Below are positions 1 to 8,995 of a stretch of DNA of 64,000 nt, in pieces; position 1 is the first letter of the stretch; each line of letters begins with the position of its first letter. The stretch is from Nocardia yamanashiensis NBRC 100130. GTDB lineage: Bacteria; Actinomycetota; Actinomycetes; Mycobacteriales; Mycobacteriaceae. Made by a program: the position numbers and the translations under genes. A model generated the notes under the pieces. It ran no database searches and was not told the DNA's origin. It saw only the letters and a list, made by a program, of their open reading frames with translations. The stretch is from NCBI RefSeq assembly GCF_001613325.1, contig NZ_BDCD01000016.1, positions 124,001 to 188,000 on the forward strand, written 5' to 3'.

Positions 1-1235
1 GGCAGGCGCAGATCACGCAGCAGCAGACCGCCATTGGCGACGGGGTTGGCGCTCATACGGCGATCGGCGGCGGGCGGGAAGTCGCGCAGCTCCGCGACCG
101 GGCGGCCGTCGGACTCGAAAAGTTCTTGCGGCCGATACGATTTCAGCCACTGCTCCAGCACCGCGCGATGCTCGGCATTGCCGCGCGCCGACGGCAGCGG
201 CACCTGATGCGCGCGGAAAGTGCCCTCCACCTGTTCCCCGTCCACCACCGGCGGGCAGGTCCAGCCCTTGGGGGTGCGCATGACGATCATCGGCCAGCCG
301 GCTCGCTCCTGCGACCCGTCCGCCCGAGCCGCGCGCTGAATCTCGGCGATCCGATCGAGGCAGTCGTCCATGGCGCGTGCCATATCCTGGTGCACGACAC
401 TCGGATCCGATCCGGCCACGATGATCGGCTCGTACCCGTACCCGCGCAGCAGCGAGATCAGCTCGGCTTCCGGAATCCGCGCCAGCACAGTCGGATTGGC
501 GATTTTGTACTCGTTGAGCGCGAGGATCGGGAGCACCGCCCCGTCCCGGCCCGGGTTCAGGAACTTGTTGGCGTGCCAGCTGCCCGCCAGCGGCCCGGTC
601 TCGGCCTCGCCGTCGCCGATCACGCAGAAGACGGTCAGGCTCGGATTGTCCAGGGCCGCACCGAAAGCGTGCAGCAGCGAGTACCCCAGCTCGCCGCCCT
701 CGTGGAAGGACCCCGGCGTCTCGGGCGCGCAATGGCTGGGCACGCCGCCGGGGTAGGAGAACTGCGCGAACAATTCCCGCATGCCCTCGCCGTCGCGGGG
801 AATGTGGCTGTACAGCTCCGAATAGGTGCCCTCCAGCCATCCGCAGGCATTGGGCCCCGGTCCGCCGTGCCCCGGCCCGGCCACGAACACCGCGTTCAGA
901 TCCCGGGCCCGGATGACGCGATTGGCATGCGCCCACACCAGATTCAGCCCTGGCACGGTGCCGAAATGTCCGAGCAGCCGTGGTTTGATGTGCTCGGCTG
1001 CCAGAGGTTCGCGCAGCAGCGGATTGGCCAGCAGATAGATCTGCCCCACCGCCAGATAGTTGGCCGCCCGCCACCAGGCGTCGAGGGTGGCGAGTTCGCC
1101 CGGCGTGAGCGGCCCGGCGGCCGATTCCAGCCGGTACCCGCGCGGTGCGATGGTGTCCCCGCCGGCGCCGCCGATATTGTCCGCCGACGTATCGTCCTGC
1201 GACCCGTTGGTCGCGGCCTCGCTCGTAGTGCTCAC
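1..1235 (-). CDS. Phosphoketolase (xylulose-5-P/fructose-6-P), 3' end cut by window edge
   Basis: Thiamine-diphosphate enzyme that splits xylulose 5-phosphate (and often fructose 6-phosphate) with phosphate to acetyl phosphate and an aldose phosphate. The first about 411 residues are visible. They include the family stretches HFGTVPGLN, GPGHGGP, the ThDP-binding GDGEAETGPLA and the NPVANGG region. The start is GTG at 1235, preceded by AAAGGG at a good distance. The long antisense frames across this gene are shadows. The C-terminal half lies outside the window, so the gene is partial and its substrate preference cannot be judged. It is divergent from the small gene at 1462. Confidence 0.93.
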   Translation of the reverse strand, partial: MSTTSEAATNGSQDDTSADNIGGAGGDTIAPRGYRLESAAGPLTPGELATLDAWWRAANYLAVGQIYLLANPLLREPLAAEHIKPRLLGHFGTVPGLNLVWAHANRVIRARDLNAVFVAGPGHGGPGPNACGWLEGTYSELYSHIPRDGEGMRELFAQFSYPGGVPSHCAPETPGSFHEGGELGYSLLHAFGAALDNPSLTVFCVIGDGEAETGPLAGSWHANKFLNPGRDGAVLPILALNEYKIANPTVLARIPEAELISLLRGYGYEPIIVAGSDPSVVHQDMARAMDDCLDRIAEIQRAARADGSQERAGWPMIVMRTPKGWTCPPVVDGEQVEGTFRAHQVPLPSARGNAEHRAVLEQWLKSYRPQELFESDGRPVAELRDFPPAADRRMSANPVANGGLLLRDLRL

Positions 1236-1449
1236 GGCTCACCCTTTCGCGCGTCCGACTCGTGCGTGGAATGTCTGCGATGTCGTGCTTTTCCGGGCTG
1301 CGGCCCACGATACGGGAACTCGCCGATCGGTCTCCGCACCGCTTCCCCGGGTCGCCCCTTCCGGCCGTTCCCACGATCGGTTCCGGGAAACGCCGGGGCG
1401 GGTCGCGCGAAAGGGACAGAAGGTATTCCGGCCGGGCCGGGCGCGGGTC

Positions 1450-1455
1450 TAGTAT
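1450..1455 (+). promoter_or_regulatory. -10 element of a leaderless promoter
   Basis: TAGTAT fits the actinobacterial TANNNT -10 motif and ends exactly 6 nt before the ATG at 1462. That places the transcription start at the start codon. No Shine-Dalgarno sequence is present, which agrees with a leaderless mRNA. Confidence 0.55.
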
Positions 1456-1461
1456 CGCCCA

Positions 1462-1749
1462 ATGACGGTCGGCACTGACCTGCCCAAACCCAACACTCTC
1501 TTCGATCTCGACGTCTGGCTGCATCGCTGGCCCGCGAGCGTCTACGCCACCGAACTGCACTTCGGCGTACTCGTTTTCACCGGTCGCGACCTGTTCGACG
1601 CCCGAGATGTCGAAATCGCCCAGCGCACCTACCCCGGGCGGCGAATCCTGCTCAACGACACCGGGAAACTCGAGGTGCATCCGGCGGGGGAGGGACCGCC
1701 CCGTTCCATCTTCGATCCCTCCCATCCGTTGCGCGTCGCGCTGCACTAG
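1462..1749 (+). CDS. Small hypothetical protein (95 aa)
   Basis: I do not recognise the family. The product is soluble-looking, with no signal peptide or membrane segment, and has a mixed composition unlike a shadow frame. A central FGVLVFTGRDLF segment suggests a beta-rich core. The start is set by a leaderless -10 (TAGTAT) 6 nt upstream. It is convergent with the hydrolase downstream, sharing the CTAG at 1746-1749 as both stop codons. It could be a small regulatory or toxin-like protein, but nothing in the sequence shows a function. Confidence 0.6.
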   Translation: MTVGTDLPKPNTLFDLDVWLHRWPASVYATELHFGVLVFTGRDLFDARDVEIAQRTYPGRRILLNDTGKLEVHPAGEGPPRSIFDPSHPLRVALH

Positions 1750-3239
1750 CGCGCTACGGGCGCCACCGCGATCGGCGGGATCGCCCGGACGCATTCGGTC
1801 GCGCCCGGCTCACCGGTGCGGATGAAGTTGCCGATCACGCCGATCACGCAACCGCTGGGCTCCAGATCCGGCACGTGGCCGGTGTTCGGGACCGAGATGA
1901 ACGTGGCGTGCGGGAAGCGCGCGGCGGCCAGCTTGCCGTTGGAGTCCGGGGTGATCGCGTCCAGGTCGCCGGACAGCACCAGCACGGGCACGTTCGGCAT
2001 GGCTTCGGTCATGTCGTGCGGTCGCGTGGCAGTGGTGGCGGGCCAGTCCAGGCAGGCGTCACCGCCGTCACGCTGTCCCGCGGCGAAACCGGCCGCGCTG
2101 AACGCCCCGAGCTCACCGGCTGCGGCAATAGCGGCGTCGTACTGCTCACGGCGCTGCGCCGCGTCCGCGTTCGGGGACCAGATGGTCGGATAGTCATTGC
2201 AGGTGATGGTGAGATACGCGCCGATGTTCTCGTACGCGGCCTGCCCGGCGATCAGCTCGGCCCACTGCCGTAGCCCGGTGTCGTCACCGGTCGCCGCACC
2301 GCGCAGCGCCGCCGGCAGCAGACCCAGCGGGGTCATGGCCGTGGGATCCGCGCCCACGTTCGAGGTCGCCGCCTCGAACACCCAGGTGGCCAGCTTGGCC
2401 TCGGTCAACGCGAAGGGCCGCGGGCTGGTGAACTCGAGCGGCGTGGTGCGCAGGCGCGCCGCCACGGTGCGCAGGTCGGCGACCGCCTGATTGCCGTCGC
2501 ACACCCCGCTGCGCTCGCAGATGCGTTGCAGCGCAAGCGATACCGCCTCGGCGTTCGGGCGCGCCAGCCGATCCGCGTCGGCGGGGTACGCGCCGGTCAG
2601 CACCATCGACTGCACGGTGTCGGGGTGACGCTGCGCGTACACGGGCGTCAGATAGGTCCCGTAGGAGATGCCGTACAGCACCAGCTTCGGAATCTCGAGG
2701 TGCGCGCGCACCGCGTCGAAATCGTCGGCGGTGGCGGCCGAGGTGTATCCGGCGGCCTTGGGCCCGAGCGCGGTCGCGCAATCGGCGGCCATCTTGCGCT
2801 GCTGCTCACGGTTCCCGAACTGGTGATCGGCCTCGCTGCCACCGCATTCGAGGGGACCCGACAGCCCGGTCCCACGCGGGTCGATGAGCAGCAGATCGTG
2901 ATCGGACAGCAGATCCCCGATCAGCTGCACCGCTTCCGGCGCATGCGAGATGAGCGGCACGCCCGGCCCACCCGGATTCGGGGTGATGGTCCCCGCCGTC
3001 GCCTTGCTCGCATCGCTGTGCCGGATCCGGGCATAGGCGACATCCACCTGCCCCAGCTCCGGCTGCCCCGCCACGATCGACCGCTGCACGGTCCCGCAGT
3101 CCACCTGATGCCCCGCCACGGTCGGGCACCACTCCGGCGTCGCCGCCTCGGTCCTCGCCCCACCGCACGCGGTGATCAATCCTGCGGTCACCGCGAGCGC
3201 CAGCAACAGTCCGGTCCGCCTCGCCGTCTTCTTCTTCAT
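1746..3239 (-). CDS. Secreted lipoprotein alpha/beta hydrolase (tripeptidyl-aminopeptidase-like)
   Basis: A 497-aa exported serine hydrolase of the prolyl/tripeptidyl aminopeptidase type. It begins MKKKTARR, followed by a hydrophobic core and a lipobox ITAC with Cys25, so it should be anchored to the outer face of the membrane. The nucleophile is Ser192 in GISYG. The oxyanion-side NPGGPG is near 88-93, DPRGTG near 120-125, and the charge-relay Asp and His are probably in SGDLDAITP and GHVPDLEP near the C-terminus. The start at 3239 has a GAGAGAGGG Shine-Dalgarno; an upstream in-frame extension lacks one. Substrate specificity is unknown. Confidence 0.88.
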   Translation of the reverse strand: MKKKTARRTGLLLALAVTAGLITACGGARTEAATPEWCPTVAGHQVDCGTVQRSIVAGQPELGQVDVAYARIRHSDASKATAGTITPNPGGPGVPLISHAPEAVQLIGDLLSDHDLLLIDPRGTGLSGPLECGGSEADHQFGNREQQRKMAADCATALGPKAAGYTSAATADDFDAVRAHLEIPKLVLYGISYGTYLTPVYAQRHPDTVQSMVLTGAYPADADRLARPNAEAVSLALQRICERSGVCDGNQAVADLRTVAARLRTTPLEFTSPRPFALTEAKLATWVFEAATSNVGADPTAMTPLGLLPAALRGAATGDDTGLRQWAELIAGQAAYENIGAYLTITCNDYPTIWSPNADAAQRREQYDAAIAAAGELGAFSAAGFAAGQRDGGDACLDWPATTATRPHDMTEAMPNVPVLVLSGDLDAITPDSNGKLAAARFPHATFISVPNTGHVPDLEPSGCVIGVIGNFIRTGEPGATECVRAIPPIAVAPVAR

Positions 3240-3382
3240 TCCGAAACGCCCTCTCTCGCAGGATCTTCGACCGGTCTCGCCGGACAACCAGAAGATTGCC
3301 GGGTCGACATCAAGACGACGGCAGGGCAATGACAAAGCAATGTAAGAATCCGCACGGACCCTTGCGCATGCCCGATCGCGCC

Positions 3383-3421
3383 GCGATTCGGGGCAGCGAG
3401 GTGACGCCCGTCACGAATCGC
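3383..3421. promoter_or_regulatory. Nested inverted repeats upstream of the two-component genes
   Basis: An outer perfect repeat GCGATTCG (3383-3390) / CGAATCGC (3414-3421) encloses an inner near-continuous palindrome GTGACG-CC-CGTCAC (3401-3414). It lies about 50 bp before the response-regulator start, so it could be an operator or an RNA hairpin in the leader. Its role is inferred from position and symmetry only. Confidence 0.35.
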
Positions 3422-3467
3422 GCCGTCCGCCATCGAGATGGAGGCAATCTGCGGGCAACATTGACGC

Positions 3468-4169
3468 GTGAGCACCCCGACCGCAGCCGATGCCCCGACC
3501 GTCCTGGTCGTCGAAGACGATCCGAACGTCCGCAGCACCCTCGACATGCTGCTGCGCTTCGAGGGCTACCGCGTGGAGCTGGCCGCCGACGGCGTGGCAG
3601 CCCTGGACGCACTCGCCCGGCAGCGCCCCGACCTGGCCATCGTCGATGTCGTGATGCCGCGCCTGGACGGCCTGTCCCTGTGCCGGCAAGTGCGCCGCCG
3701 CGGCGACCACCTCCCGATCTTGGTGCTCACTGCTCGTCAGCAGAGCGGTGACCGCGTCGCCGGACTCGACGCCGGTGCGGACGACTACCTCGCCAAACCA
3801 TTCGACACCGAAGAACTCCTGGCCCGCCTGCGCGCCCTGCTCCGCCGCAGCCGCTACGAAGCCGCACCGGCCCTGCTCACCGCAGGCGACCTCAGCCTGA
3901 ACCCCGCCACCCGCCAGGTCTTTCGCGGCGCGCGCGAGCTCGACCTCACCAAAACCGAATTCGACGTCCTGGAACTCCTGCTCCGCAATGCGCGAATCGT
4001 GCTGTCCCGCAGCCAGATCTACGAACACATCTGGGGCTTCGACTTCGACACCGAATCCCGTTCCCTCGACGTCTACATCGGCTATCTGCGCCGCAAGACC
4101 GAGGAAGGCGGCGCGCCCCGCATCATCCACACCATCCGCAACGTCGGCTACACGGTGCGTGAATCATGA
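3468..4169 (+). CDS. OmpR/PhoB-family response regulator (MprA-like)
   Basis: A 233-aa DNA-binding response regulator. The receiver domain (about 10-125) has the acidic pocket EDD (16-18), phospho-acceptor Asp60 in VDVVMPRLDG, Thr88 in LTAR and Lys110 in AKPF. The winged-helix output domain (about 135-230) carries the usual LTKTEFDVLELL and SRSQIYEHIWG stretches. It starts with GTG at 3468. The stop overlaps the kinase start (ATGA), so the pair is co-translated. It resembles mycobacterial MprA/TrcR-type regulators, but which one is not settled. Confidence 0.93.
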   Translation: MSTPTAADAPTVLVVEDDPNVRSTLDMLLRFEGYRVELAADGVAALDALARQRPDLAIVDVVMPRLDGLSLCRQVRRRGDHLPILVLTARQQSGDRVAGLDAGADDYLAKPFDTEELLARLRALLRRSRYEAAPALLTAGDLSLNPATRQVFRGARELDLTKTEFDVLELLLRNARIVLSRSQIYEHIWGFDFDTESRSLDVYIGYLRRKTEEGGAPRIIHTIRNVGYTVRES

Positions 4170-5473
4170 TGCTGCGCACCAGGATCGCCGCGGTGGCGGT
4201 CGCGGTCACCATGCTGGCCATCGCCATCATTCTGGCCACCTCCTACCGTCACGCCCGGGAACTGGTGATCGAGCAGCTCGAACGCAGCCTCAGCGATCGC
4301 GCCGACGCCGTCGTGGCCGGGCTCAACAGCGGCGCGGTGCTGCCGCCGCGGCCCGACACCGTCGAACAGCTCGTGCGGCCGGACGGCAGCGTCAAGATGC
4401 TCACCCCCGGCGGTCGCCTGCTGCCGGTCACCGAGGCGGACCGCGATATCGCCCGCACCGGCGACGGCAGCGCGCGCGTGGCCGATCTCGAACTGTACGG
4501 CGACCCGTACGACATCGTCACCAGACCGGTCTCCGGCGGGGCGGTGATGGTCGGCCAGCACTACCGCGAATCCGCGCGCGTCGATCAGCAATTCCTGTGG
4601 CGCACAGCCGGAGTCACCATCGGCGCGGTCGCCCTGTCGGCACTGCTGGCCTGGCTGGCCATCGGCCGGATCCTGCGGCCGGTGCGCCGCCTGCTCACCG
4701 CCACCGAGCACATCGCCACCACCCGGGACCTCACCGCCGAACTGCCCGCCGCCGGGCGCGACGAAATCGGCAGGCTCACCACGAGTTTCGACACCATGCT
4801 GCGCGCGCTGCGGCAATCCCGCGCCCAGCAGCAGCGGCTGGTCCAGGACGCCGGTCACGAACTGCGCACCCCGCTCACCTCCATTCGGGGCAGCGCCGAA
4901 CTGCTGCAGCGCGCCCGCGGGCGGCTCCCGGCCGAGGACGAGACCAAGGTGCTCACCACCCTGGTCGGGGAGATCCGCGCCCTGGACGAATTGGTCGGGG
5001 AGCTGGTCGAACTGGCGACCGACCAATACGCCGACGAGGAAGCGGTGCGCGTGGACCTGAGCGAGCTGGCCGGGGAATGCGCCCGCCGCTGCCGGCACCG
5101 CACCGAACGCGCCATCACCGTCGTCTCCGAGGCGCAGCTCCCCGTCCGCGCCCGCCCGAAAGCCCTCGCCCGCTGCGTGGACAACCTGCTGGGCAATGCG
5201 GTGAAGTTCAGCCCCGCCGGCACCCCCATCGAGATCCGCATCCACCGGACCCGGCTGTCGGTGCACGATCGCGGCCCCGGCATCGAACCCGGTTCGGTCA
5301 CCGCCATTTTCGACCGCTTCCATCGCGCCCGCGAAGCCCAGGGCACCGCCGGCTCCGGCCTCGGCCTGGCCATCGTCGCCGATATCGTGGCCGCCCACCA
5401 CGGCACCGTGTTCGCCGAACCCGGTCCGGGTGGCACCATCGGATTCGAACTCCCGCCCGATTCGCAGGCTTGA
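4166..5473 (+). CDS. Sensor histidine kinase, partner of the upstream regulator
   Basis: A 435-aa membrane kinase. TM1 is at about 7-26, followed by an extracytoplasmic sensor loop (about 27-146), TM2 at about 147-168, HAMP (about 168-220), HisKA with phospho-His231 in DAGHELRTPL, and a HATPase domain with the N-box near LLGNAVKFSP, DRGPGIEP and GSGLGLAIV. It overlaps the response-regulator stop by 4 nt. The architecture matches MprB-like envelope-stress kinases; the signal is unknown. The kinase lacks any PAS or extra input domain. Confidence 0.93.
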   Translation: MMLRTRIAAVAVAVTMLAIAIILATSYRHARELVIEQLERSLSDRADAVVAGLNSGAVLPPRPDTVEQLVRPDGSVKMLTPGGRLLPVTEADRDIARTGDGSARVADLELYGDPYDIVTRPVSGGAVMVGQHYRESARVDQQFLWRTAGVTIGAVALSALLAWLAIGRILRPVRRLLTATEHIATTRDLTAELPAAGRDEIGRLTTSFDTMLRALRQSRAQQQRLVQDAGHELRTPLTSIRGSAELLQRARGRLPAEDETKVLTTLVGEIRALDELVGELVELATDQYADEEAVRVDLSELAGECARRCRHRTERAITVVSEAQLPVRARPKALARCVDNLLGNAVKFSPAGTPIEIRIHRTRLSVHDRGPGIEPGSVTAIFDRFHRAREAQGTAGSGLGLAIVADIVAAHHGTVFAEPGPGGTIGFELPPDSQA

Positions 5474-5541
5474 CCTTGCCGCTACGGCAACCCCTACCGT
5501 TCGTGAAAGTGCCGGATACGACAACACGGAGACGATGCGCA

Positions 5542-6294
5542 ATGGCCTGGTCCATCACCCAGGTGGCCCGCATGGCGGGCATCACCTCCCGCACCCTCCG
5601 GCACTACGACGAGATCGGACTACTGAAACCGGCCTGGATCGGTTCCAACGGCTACCGCCATTACGAGATCGAGCAACTGCTGCGACTCCAGCAGATCCTC
5701 GTGCTGCGCCGCCTGGACCTGAGCCTGGACGAGATCGCCGAAGTGCTGGCCGCCCAGCGCGACCCTTTGGACGCGCTGCGCGACCACCACAAACGGCTGC
5801 GCGTCCAAGCCGAATCCCTGGCCGCGGTGACCCGGACCGTCGAGCGCACCATCGCCGAACTGGAGGGAAACAGCGATATGACCAAGATCAGCCGACCGGA
5901 GAACCTGTTCGAAGGCTTCGACCACACGCAATACGACGACGAAGCCCGCGAACGCTGGCCCGAGGAATTCGAGCAATCCCAGGCGTACTGGGCCACCCTG
6001 ACGCCCGCGGACATCGAACGCATGCAACGCGAGGTGACCGCCGCAATGGTTCGCATGGCCGAACTCATGGTCGCCAATGTGGACGTCGGCGATCCGGCGG
6101 TACAGGCCGAAATCGACCAGCACTACAAGGCGATCGCCACCGGCTGGAAGCCCACCCGTGAGGCGTACACCTGCATGGGTCAGATGTACGTCGACGACGA
6201 ACGCTTCAAGGCCAACTACGACCGCATCGCCGAGGGCCTCGCCGAGTACTACCGCGACGCCATGGCGATCTACGCCGACGCCCACCTGAGCTGA
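5542..6294 (+). CDS. MerR-family regulator with TipAS antibiotic-binding domain (TipA-like)
   Basis: A 250-aa transcription activator. The N-terminal MerR winged helix (about 1-70) has the typical TSRTLRHYDEIGLLKP and NGYRHYE segments. A coiled-coil dimer helix follows (about 75-115), and then a C-terminal TipAS domain (about 120-250) with FDHTQYDDEARERW. TipAS domains in Streptomyces bind thiopeptides such as thiostrepton covalently. The start is ATG 5542 after GGAG; the much longer in-frame reading back into the kinase is a shadow. It stands alone and probably controls multidrug response and itself. Confidence 0.9.
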   Translation: MAWSITQVARMAGITSRTLRHYDEIGLLKPAWIGSNGYRHYEIEQLLRLQQILVLRRLDLSLDEIAEVLAAQRDPLDALRDHHKRLRVQAESLAAVTRTVERTIAELEGNSDMTKISRPENLFEGFDHTQYDDEARERWPEEFEQSQAYWATLTPADIERMQREVTAAMVRMAELMVANVDVGDPAVQAEIDQHYKAIATGWKPTREAYTCMGQMYVDDERFKANYDRIAEGLAEYYRDAMAIYADAHLS

Positions 6295-6311
6295 TCAGCT
6301 CTGGACGGAGT

Positions 6312-7370
6312 TCAGTGCACGGCTACCGGTTCGGTGGCTGCTCGATAGGCAGCCACCGCATCGGCGGTTTCCTTGCTGACCAGGTCGGCGTTGATATGCG
6401 CCCCGGCCATCGCACCCGCCGCCGCGGCATTGCCCACCTGTGCGCTCAGGTCGGTGACATTGCCCGCGGCCCACACTCCGGGCACCTCGGTCTTGCCGGT
6501 GAGGGCTTCCGCCGGGATGTATTCGCCTGCGCCGCTCGGGTGTTCGACGGGGTGCAGGCCGAGGCCCGCCAGCAGTCCGGCGCGCGCGACCATCCGTGTC
6601 GGCACCGCGAGTGCCGTGCGCGCGAACCGGGTTCCATCGGCCAGTCGTACGCCGGTCAGGCGGTCGTCCTCGGTCTCCACCGCGCTCACCGCCCCGGCGA
6701 TCACCGGAATGCCCCGCGCCGCAAGCTGTTCCGCCTGCTCCTCGGTCGGCGGCGACATGGTGTGCTGGAAGAACACCACGTCCTCGCTCCACTGCCGGAA
6801 CAGCAGCGCCAGGTGAATCGCCATGGGCCCGTTGCCGATCACGCCGATCGCGCGGTCGCGGACCTCCCACCCGTGGCAGTAGGGGCAGTGAATCGCGTCG
6901 CGGCCCCACCGTGCTTTCAGCCCGTCGATCTCGGGCAACTCGTCCACCAGGCCCGTGGTGACCAGCAGCCGTCGTGCGCGCACGGTCCGGCCGTCGGCCA
7001 GCGCCACGGTGAAACCGGCGCTCGCGTCGGCTGATTCGTGATCGGCGGTCGCGACGTGCCGTGGGGACTCGGCGGGTGCGAGTGGCCCGGCGGTCCGGTC
7101 GCCGCGGTGGGCCGCTACGACTTCGCCGTCGATGATGTGCCCGCCATATCCCCGCACTTCCTCCCGGCCGCGCGCCAGCAGCTCGCTGGGCGGCACGCCT
7201 TCCCGCGCGAACAAGCCGTGCACCCCGTCCGCGGGTGCGTTGCGCGGCTGCCCCGCATCGATCACCAGCACCGAGCGGCGCGCGCGAGCGAGCATCAGCG
7301 CTCCGTTCAGCCCTGCTGCTCCGCCACCGATAACCACCACGTCGTAACTGTCGTTCAGCTGTTCGGTCAT
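6312..7370 (-). CDS. Thioredoxin-reductase-like NAD(P)/FAD oxidoreductase
   Basis: A 352-aa pyridine-nucleotide disulfide oxidoreductase. The FAD Rossmann motif GGGAAG is at about 15-20, a redox-active CPYC pair (Cys162, Cys165) in HCPYCHGWEV, and the NAD(P)H motif near GVIGNGPMA (about 176). The CPYCHGW form differs from the CATC of true TrxB and is found in regulator-linked reductases of actinobacteria. The start is ATG 7370, 8 nt after a perfect AGGAGG; ATG 7373 is also possible. It is divergent from an XRE-cupin regulator across a 79-bp gap that holds a palindromic operator. Substrate unknown. Confidence 0.9.
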   Translation of the reverse strand: MTEQLNDSYDVVVIGGGAAGLNGALMLARARRSVLVIDAGQPRNAPADGVHGLFAREGVPPSELLARGREEVRGYGGHIIDGEVVAAHRGDRTAGPLAPAESPRHVATADHESADASAGFTVALADGRTVRARRLLVTTGLVDELPEIDGLKARWGRDAIHCPYCHGWEVRDRAIGVIGNGPMAIHLALLFRQWSEDVVFFQHTMSPPTEEQAEQLAARGIPVIAGAVSAVETEDDRLTGVRLADGTRFARTALAVPTRMVARAGLLAGLGLHPVEHPSGAGEYIPAEALTGKTEVPGVWAAGNVTDLSAQVGNAAAAGAMAGAHINADLVSKETADAVAAYRAATEPVAVH

Positions 7371-7415
7371 CATGACCACCTCCTGTCGACCAAGGTGCTG
7401 CCCGATGGGCCGATT

Positions 7416-7442
7416 CGGCAATCTTTGTTGCCGATATGGCAA
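7416..7442. promoter_or_regulatory. Three-half-site operator between reductase and XRE-cupin regulator
   Basis: Half-site CGGCAA (7416-7421) is inverted as TTGCCG (7428-7433), and TTGCC (7428-7432) is inverted again as GGCAA (7438-7442). The middle half-site is shared by two palindromes with 6-bp and 5-bp spacers. It lies 9 bp from the regulator start, so binding would block both divergent genes. The likely ligand is the adjacent XRE-cupin protein. Confidence 0.6.
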
Positions 7443-7451
7443 ACTCTGCCT

Positions 7452-8039
7452 ATGGACGACGAAACCGATCGGGCCCTCGACGGAGTCGGCCCGCGCCTGC
7501 GTGAGCTGCGGCGATCGCGGGAAACCACCCTGGCGGAGCTGTCCGCCGCGACCGGAATCTCGGTCAGCACGCTATCGCGGCTGGAATCCGGAGCGCGCCG
7601 CCCGACCCTCGAACAATTGCTGCCCCTGGCGCGGGCGCACGGGGTCACCCTCGATGAACTCGTGGACGCCCCGGCCACGGGCGACCCGCGCGTTCACCTG
7701 AAACCGGTCAAACGCGGCGGCATGACCATGCTGCCGCTGACGCGCCGAGCCGGCGGCATCCAGGCCTACAAGATCATCATTCCGGCGAGTTCCGGTCGCA
7801 CCGAACCGAATCCGCAGGTGCACGAGGGCTACGAATGGCTCTACGTGCTGAACGGCCGCCTGCGGATGATCCTCGGCGCACACGATCTCGTGCTGGGCCC
7901 GGGCGAGGCCGCCGAATTCGATACCCGCGAACCGCACTGGTTCGGCGCGGCCGATTCCGAACCCGTCGAATTCCTCAGCCTCTTCGGCAAGCAGGGCGAA
8001 CGCGCCCACGTGCGGGCGCGACCGCGCGGTGAGCGCTGA
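7452..8039 (+). CDS. XRE-family regulator with C-terminal cupin domain
   Basis: A 195-aa regulator. The helix-turn-helix is at about 12-66 (LAELSAATGISVSTLSRLESG), followed by a cupin sensor domain at about 100-185 with HEGYEWLYVLNG and PHWFGA. The Met at 7452 directly precedes the HTH region at the usual distance; the longer frame upstream crosses the reductase gene. It is divergent from the FAD reductase and probably represses it and itself through the palindromes at 7416-7442. The ligand is unknown. Confidence 0.88.
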   Translation: MDDETDRALDGVGPRLRELRRSRETTLAELSAATGISVSTLSRLESGARRPTLEQLLPLARAHGVTLDELVDAPATGDPRVHLKPVKRGGMTMLPLTRRAGGIQAYKIIIPASSGRTEPNPQVHEGYEWLYVLNGRLRMILGAHDLVLGPGEAAEFDTREPHWFGAADSEPVEFLSLFGKQGERAHVRARPRGER

Positions 8040-8101
8040 CGCCGCCGGGGAATCGCGCGACGGTCCCGCAAGCCCCCGGTAATGCCCGAAATGCCGGTTG
8101 A

Positions 8102-8107
8102 TACGTT
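8102..8107 (+). promoter_or_regulatory. -10 element of a leaderless promoter
   Basis: TACGTT (TANNNT) ends exactly 6 nt before the GTG at 8114, the same spacing as at 1450, 28609 and 48814. It supports GTG 8114 over the internal ATG 8153. Confidence 0.5.
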
Positions 8108-8113
8108 GGCCTG

Positions 8114-8968
8114 GTGACCCGAGCGAGTGAAGAGGCGCCGACCGCCGCCGAGATGAGCAATGCCCCGGCTACCCAGGCCTACTACCTTCCCCTCGGCACG
8201 GTGGACGGGTACGAGCGTTTCCTCGCGACCGGATCGACCGTGAGCGTGTGGGCTCCGACCATGCAGCACGGCGCGCCGCCGTCGGCGCTGCTGGCCCGCG
8301 CGGTCGAGCGCTGCGAACCGCGGCCCGGAACCCGAGTCGCCCGCCTCACCATGGAGATCCTCGGCCCGATCCCGGTGTCGGAGATCGATGTCCGGGCCTG
8401 GATCGAACGGCCCGGCAAGCGCGTCGAGCTGGTCGCCGCCGAGATCGCCGCCACCCAGCCCGACGGCACCCGCCGCGTGGTGGCCACCGCCCGCGCCTGG
8501 CGCATCGCCACCGGCGAAACCGGCGAAGTGGCATTGACTTTCGATCCGCCGCTGCCGCCCGTGCCCGCGCGCGAGGTGATCGACTGGTCGGCCTTCCCGC
8601 CCGGCTGGGACGTCGGCTACGTGCGCTCGGTCGACATTCGCGATGCCGGTACCGGCGGGCGCGCCAGCTGGGTCCGTCCGCTCGTCGAGGTGGTCGAGGG
8701 CGAGGAGACCAGTCCGCTGGTGCGGGTGTTCTCGGTCGCGGATATCGCCAACGGCGTTGGCGCACAGCTGGATCCGATGCACTGGACCTTCCTCAACACC
8801 GACCTGACCGCCGACCTGTTCCGGCTCCCGGTCGGCGAGTGGATCGGCGTGGACGTGCAGACCTCCATCGGCCCGGACGGCGTCGGCATGTGCTCGACCG
8901 TGCTGCACGACGAGCAGGGCCCGATCGGCCGCCAGCTCCAGATTCTCGAAATCCGCGCGCGCGGCTGA
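8114..8968 (+). CDS. Acyl-CoA thioesterase-like protein (double hotdog)
   Basis: A 284-aa cytoplasmic protein with two hotdog halves. The N-terminal half has the MQHGAPPSALLARA helix (about 47-60) and a strand set ending in TARAWRI. The C-terminal half has LDPMHWTFLNTDLTADLFR and DVQTSIGPDGVGMC. This is the TesB-like/4HBT_3 thioesterase pattern common in mycolate actinomycetes, where such proteins hydrolyse acyl-CoA. The chain length is unknown. The leaderless -10 at 8102 supports the GTG start. It is convergent with the next regulator. Confidence 0.82.
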   Translation: MTRASEEAPTAAEMSNAPATQAYYLPLGTVDGYERFLATGSTVSVWAPTMQHGAPPSALLARAVERCEPRPGTRVARLTMEILGPIPVSEIDVRAWIERPGKRVELVAAEIAATQPDGTRRVVATARAWRIATGETGEVALTFDPPLPPVPAREVIDWSAFPPGWDVGYVRSVDIRDAGTGGRASWVRPLVEVVEGEETSPLVRVFSVADIANGVGAQLDPMHWTFLNTDLTADLFRLPVGEWIGVDVQTSIGPDGVGMCSTVLHDEQGPIGRQLQILEIRARG

Positions 8969-8995
8969 CTTTTCGCGCCCGCCGCGCGGAATTCG

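Noticed and set aside
13..1794. 593-aa minus-strand frame across the left end
   Set aside because: It is antisense/out of frame to phosphoketolase, whose own frame has unmistakable family motifs; its composition (Arg/Gly/Ala runs) is that of a shadow.
3988..5541. Long upstream extension of the TipA-like gene
   Set aside because: It runs through the kinase gene; the MerR domain begins at Met 5542 with its own ribosome site.
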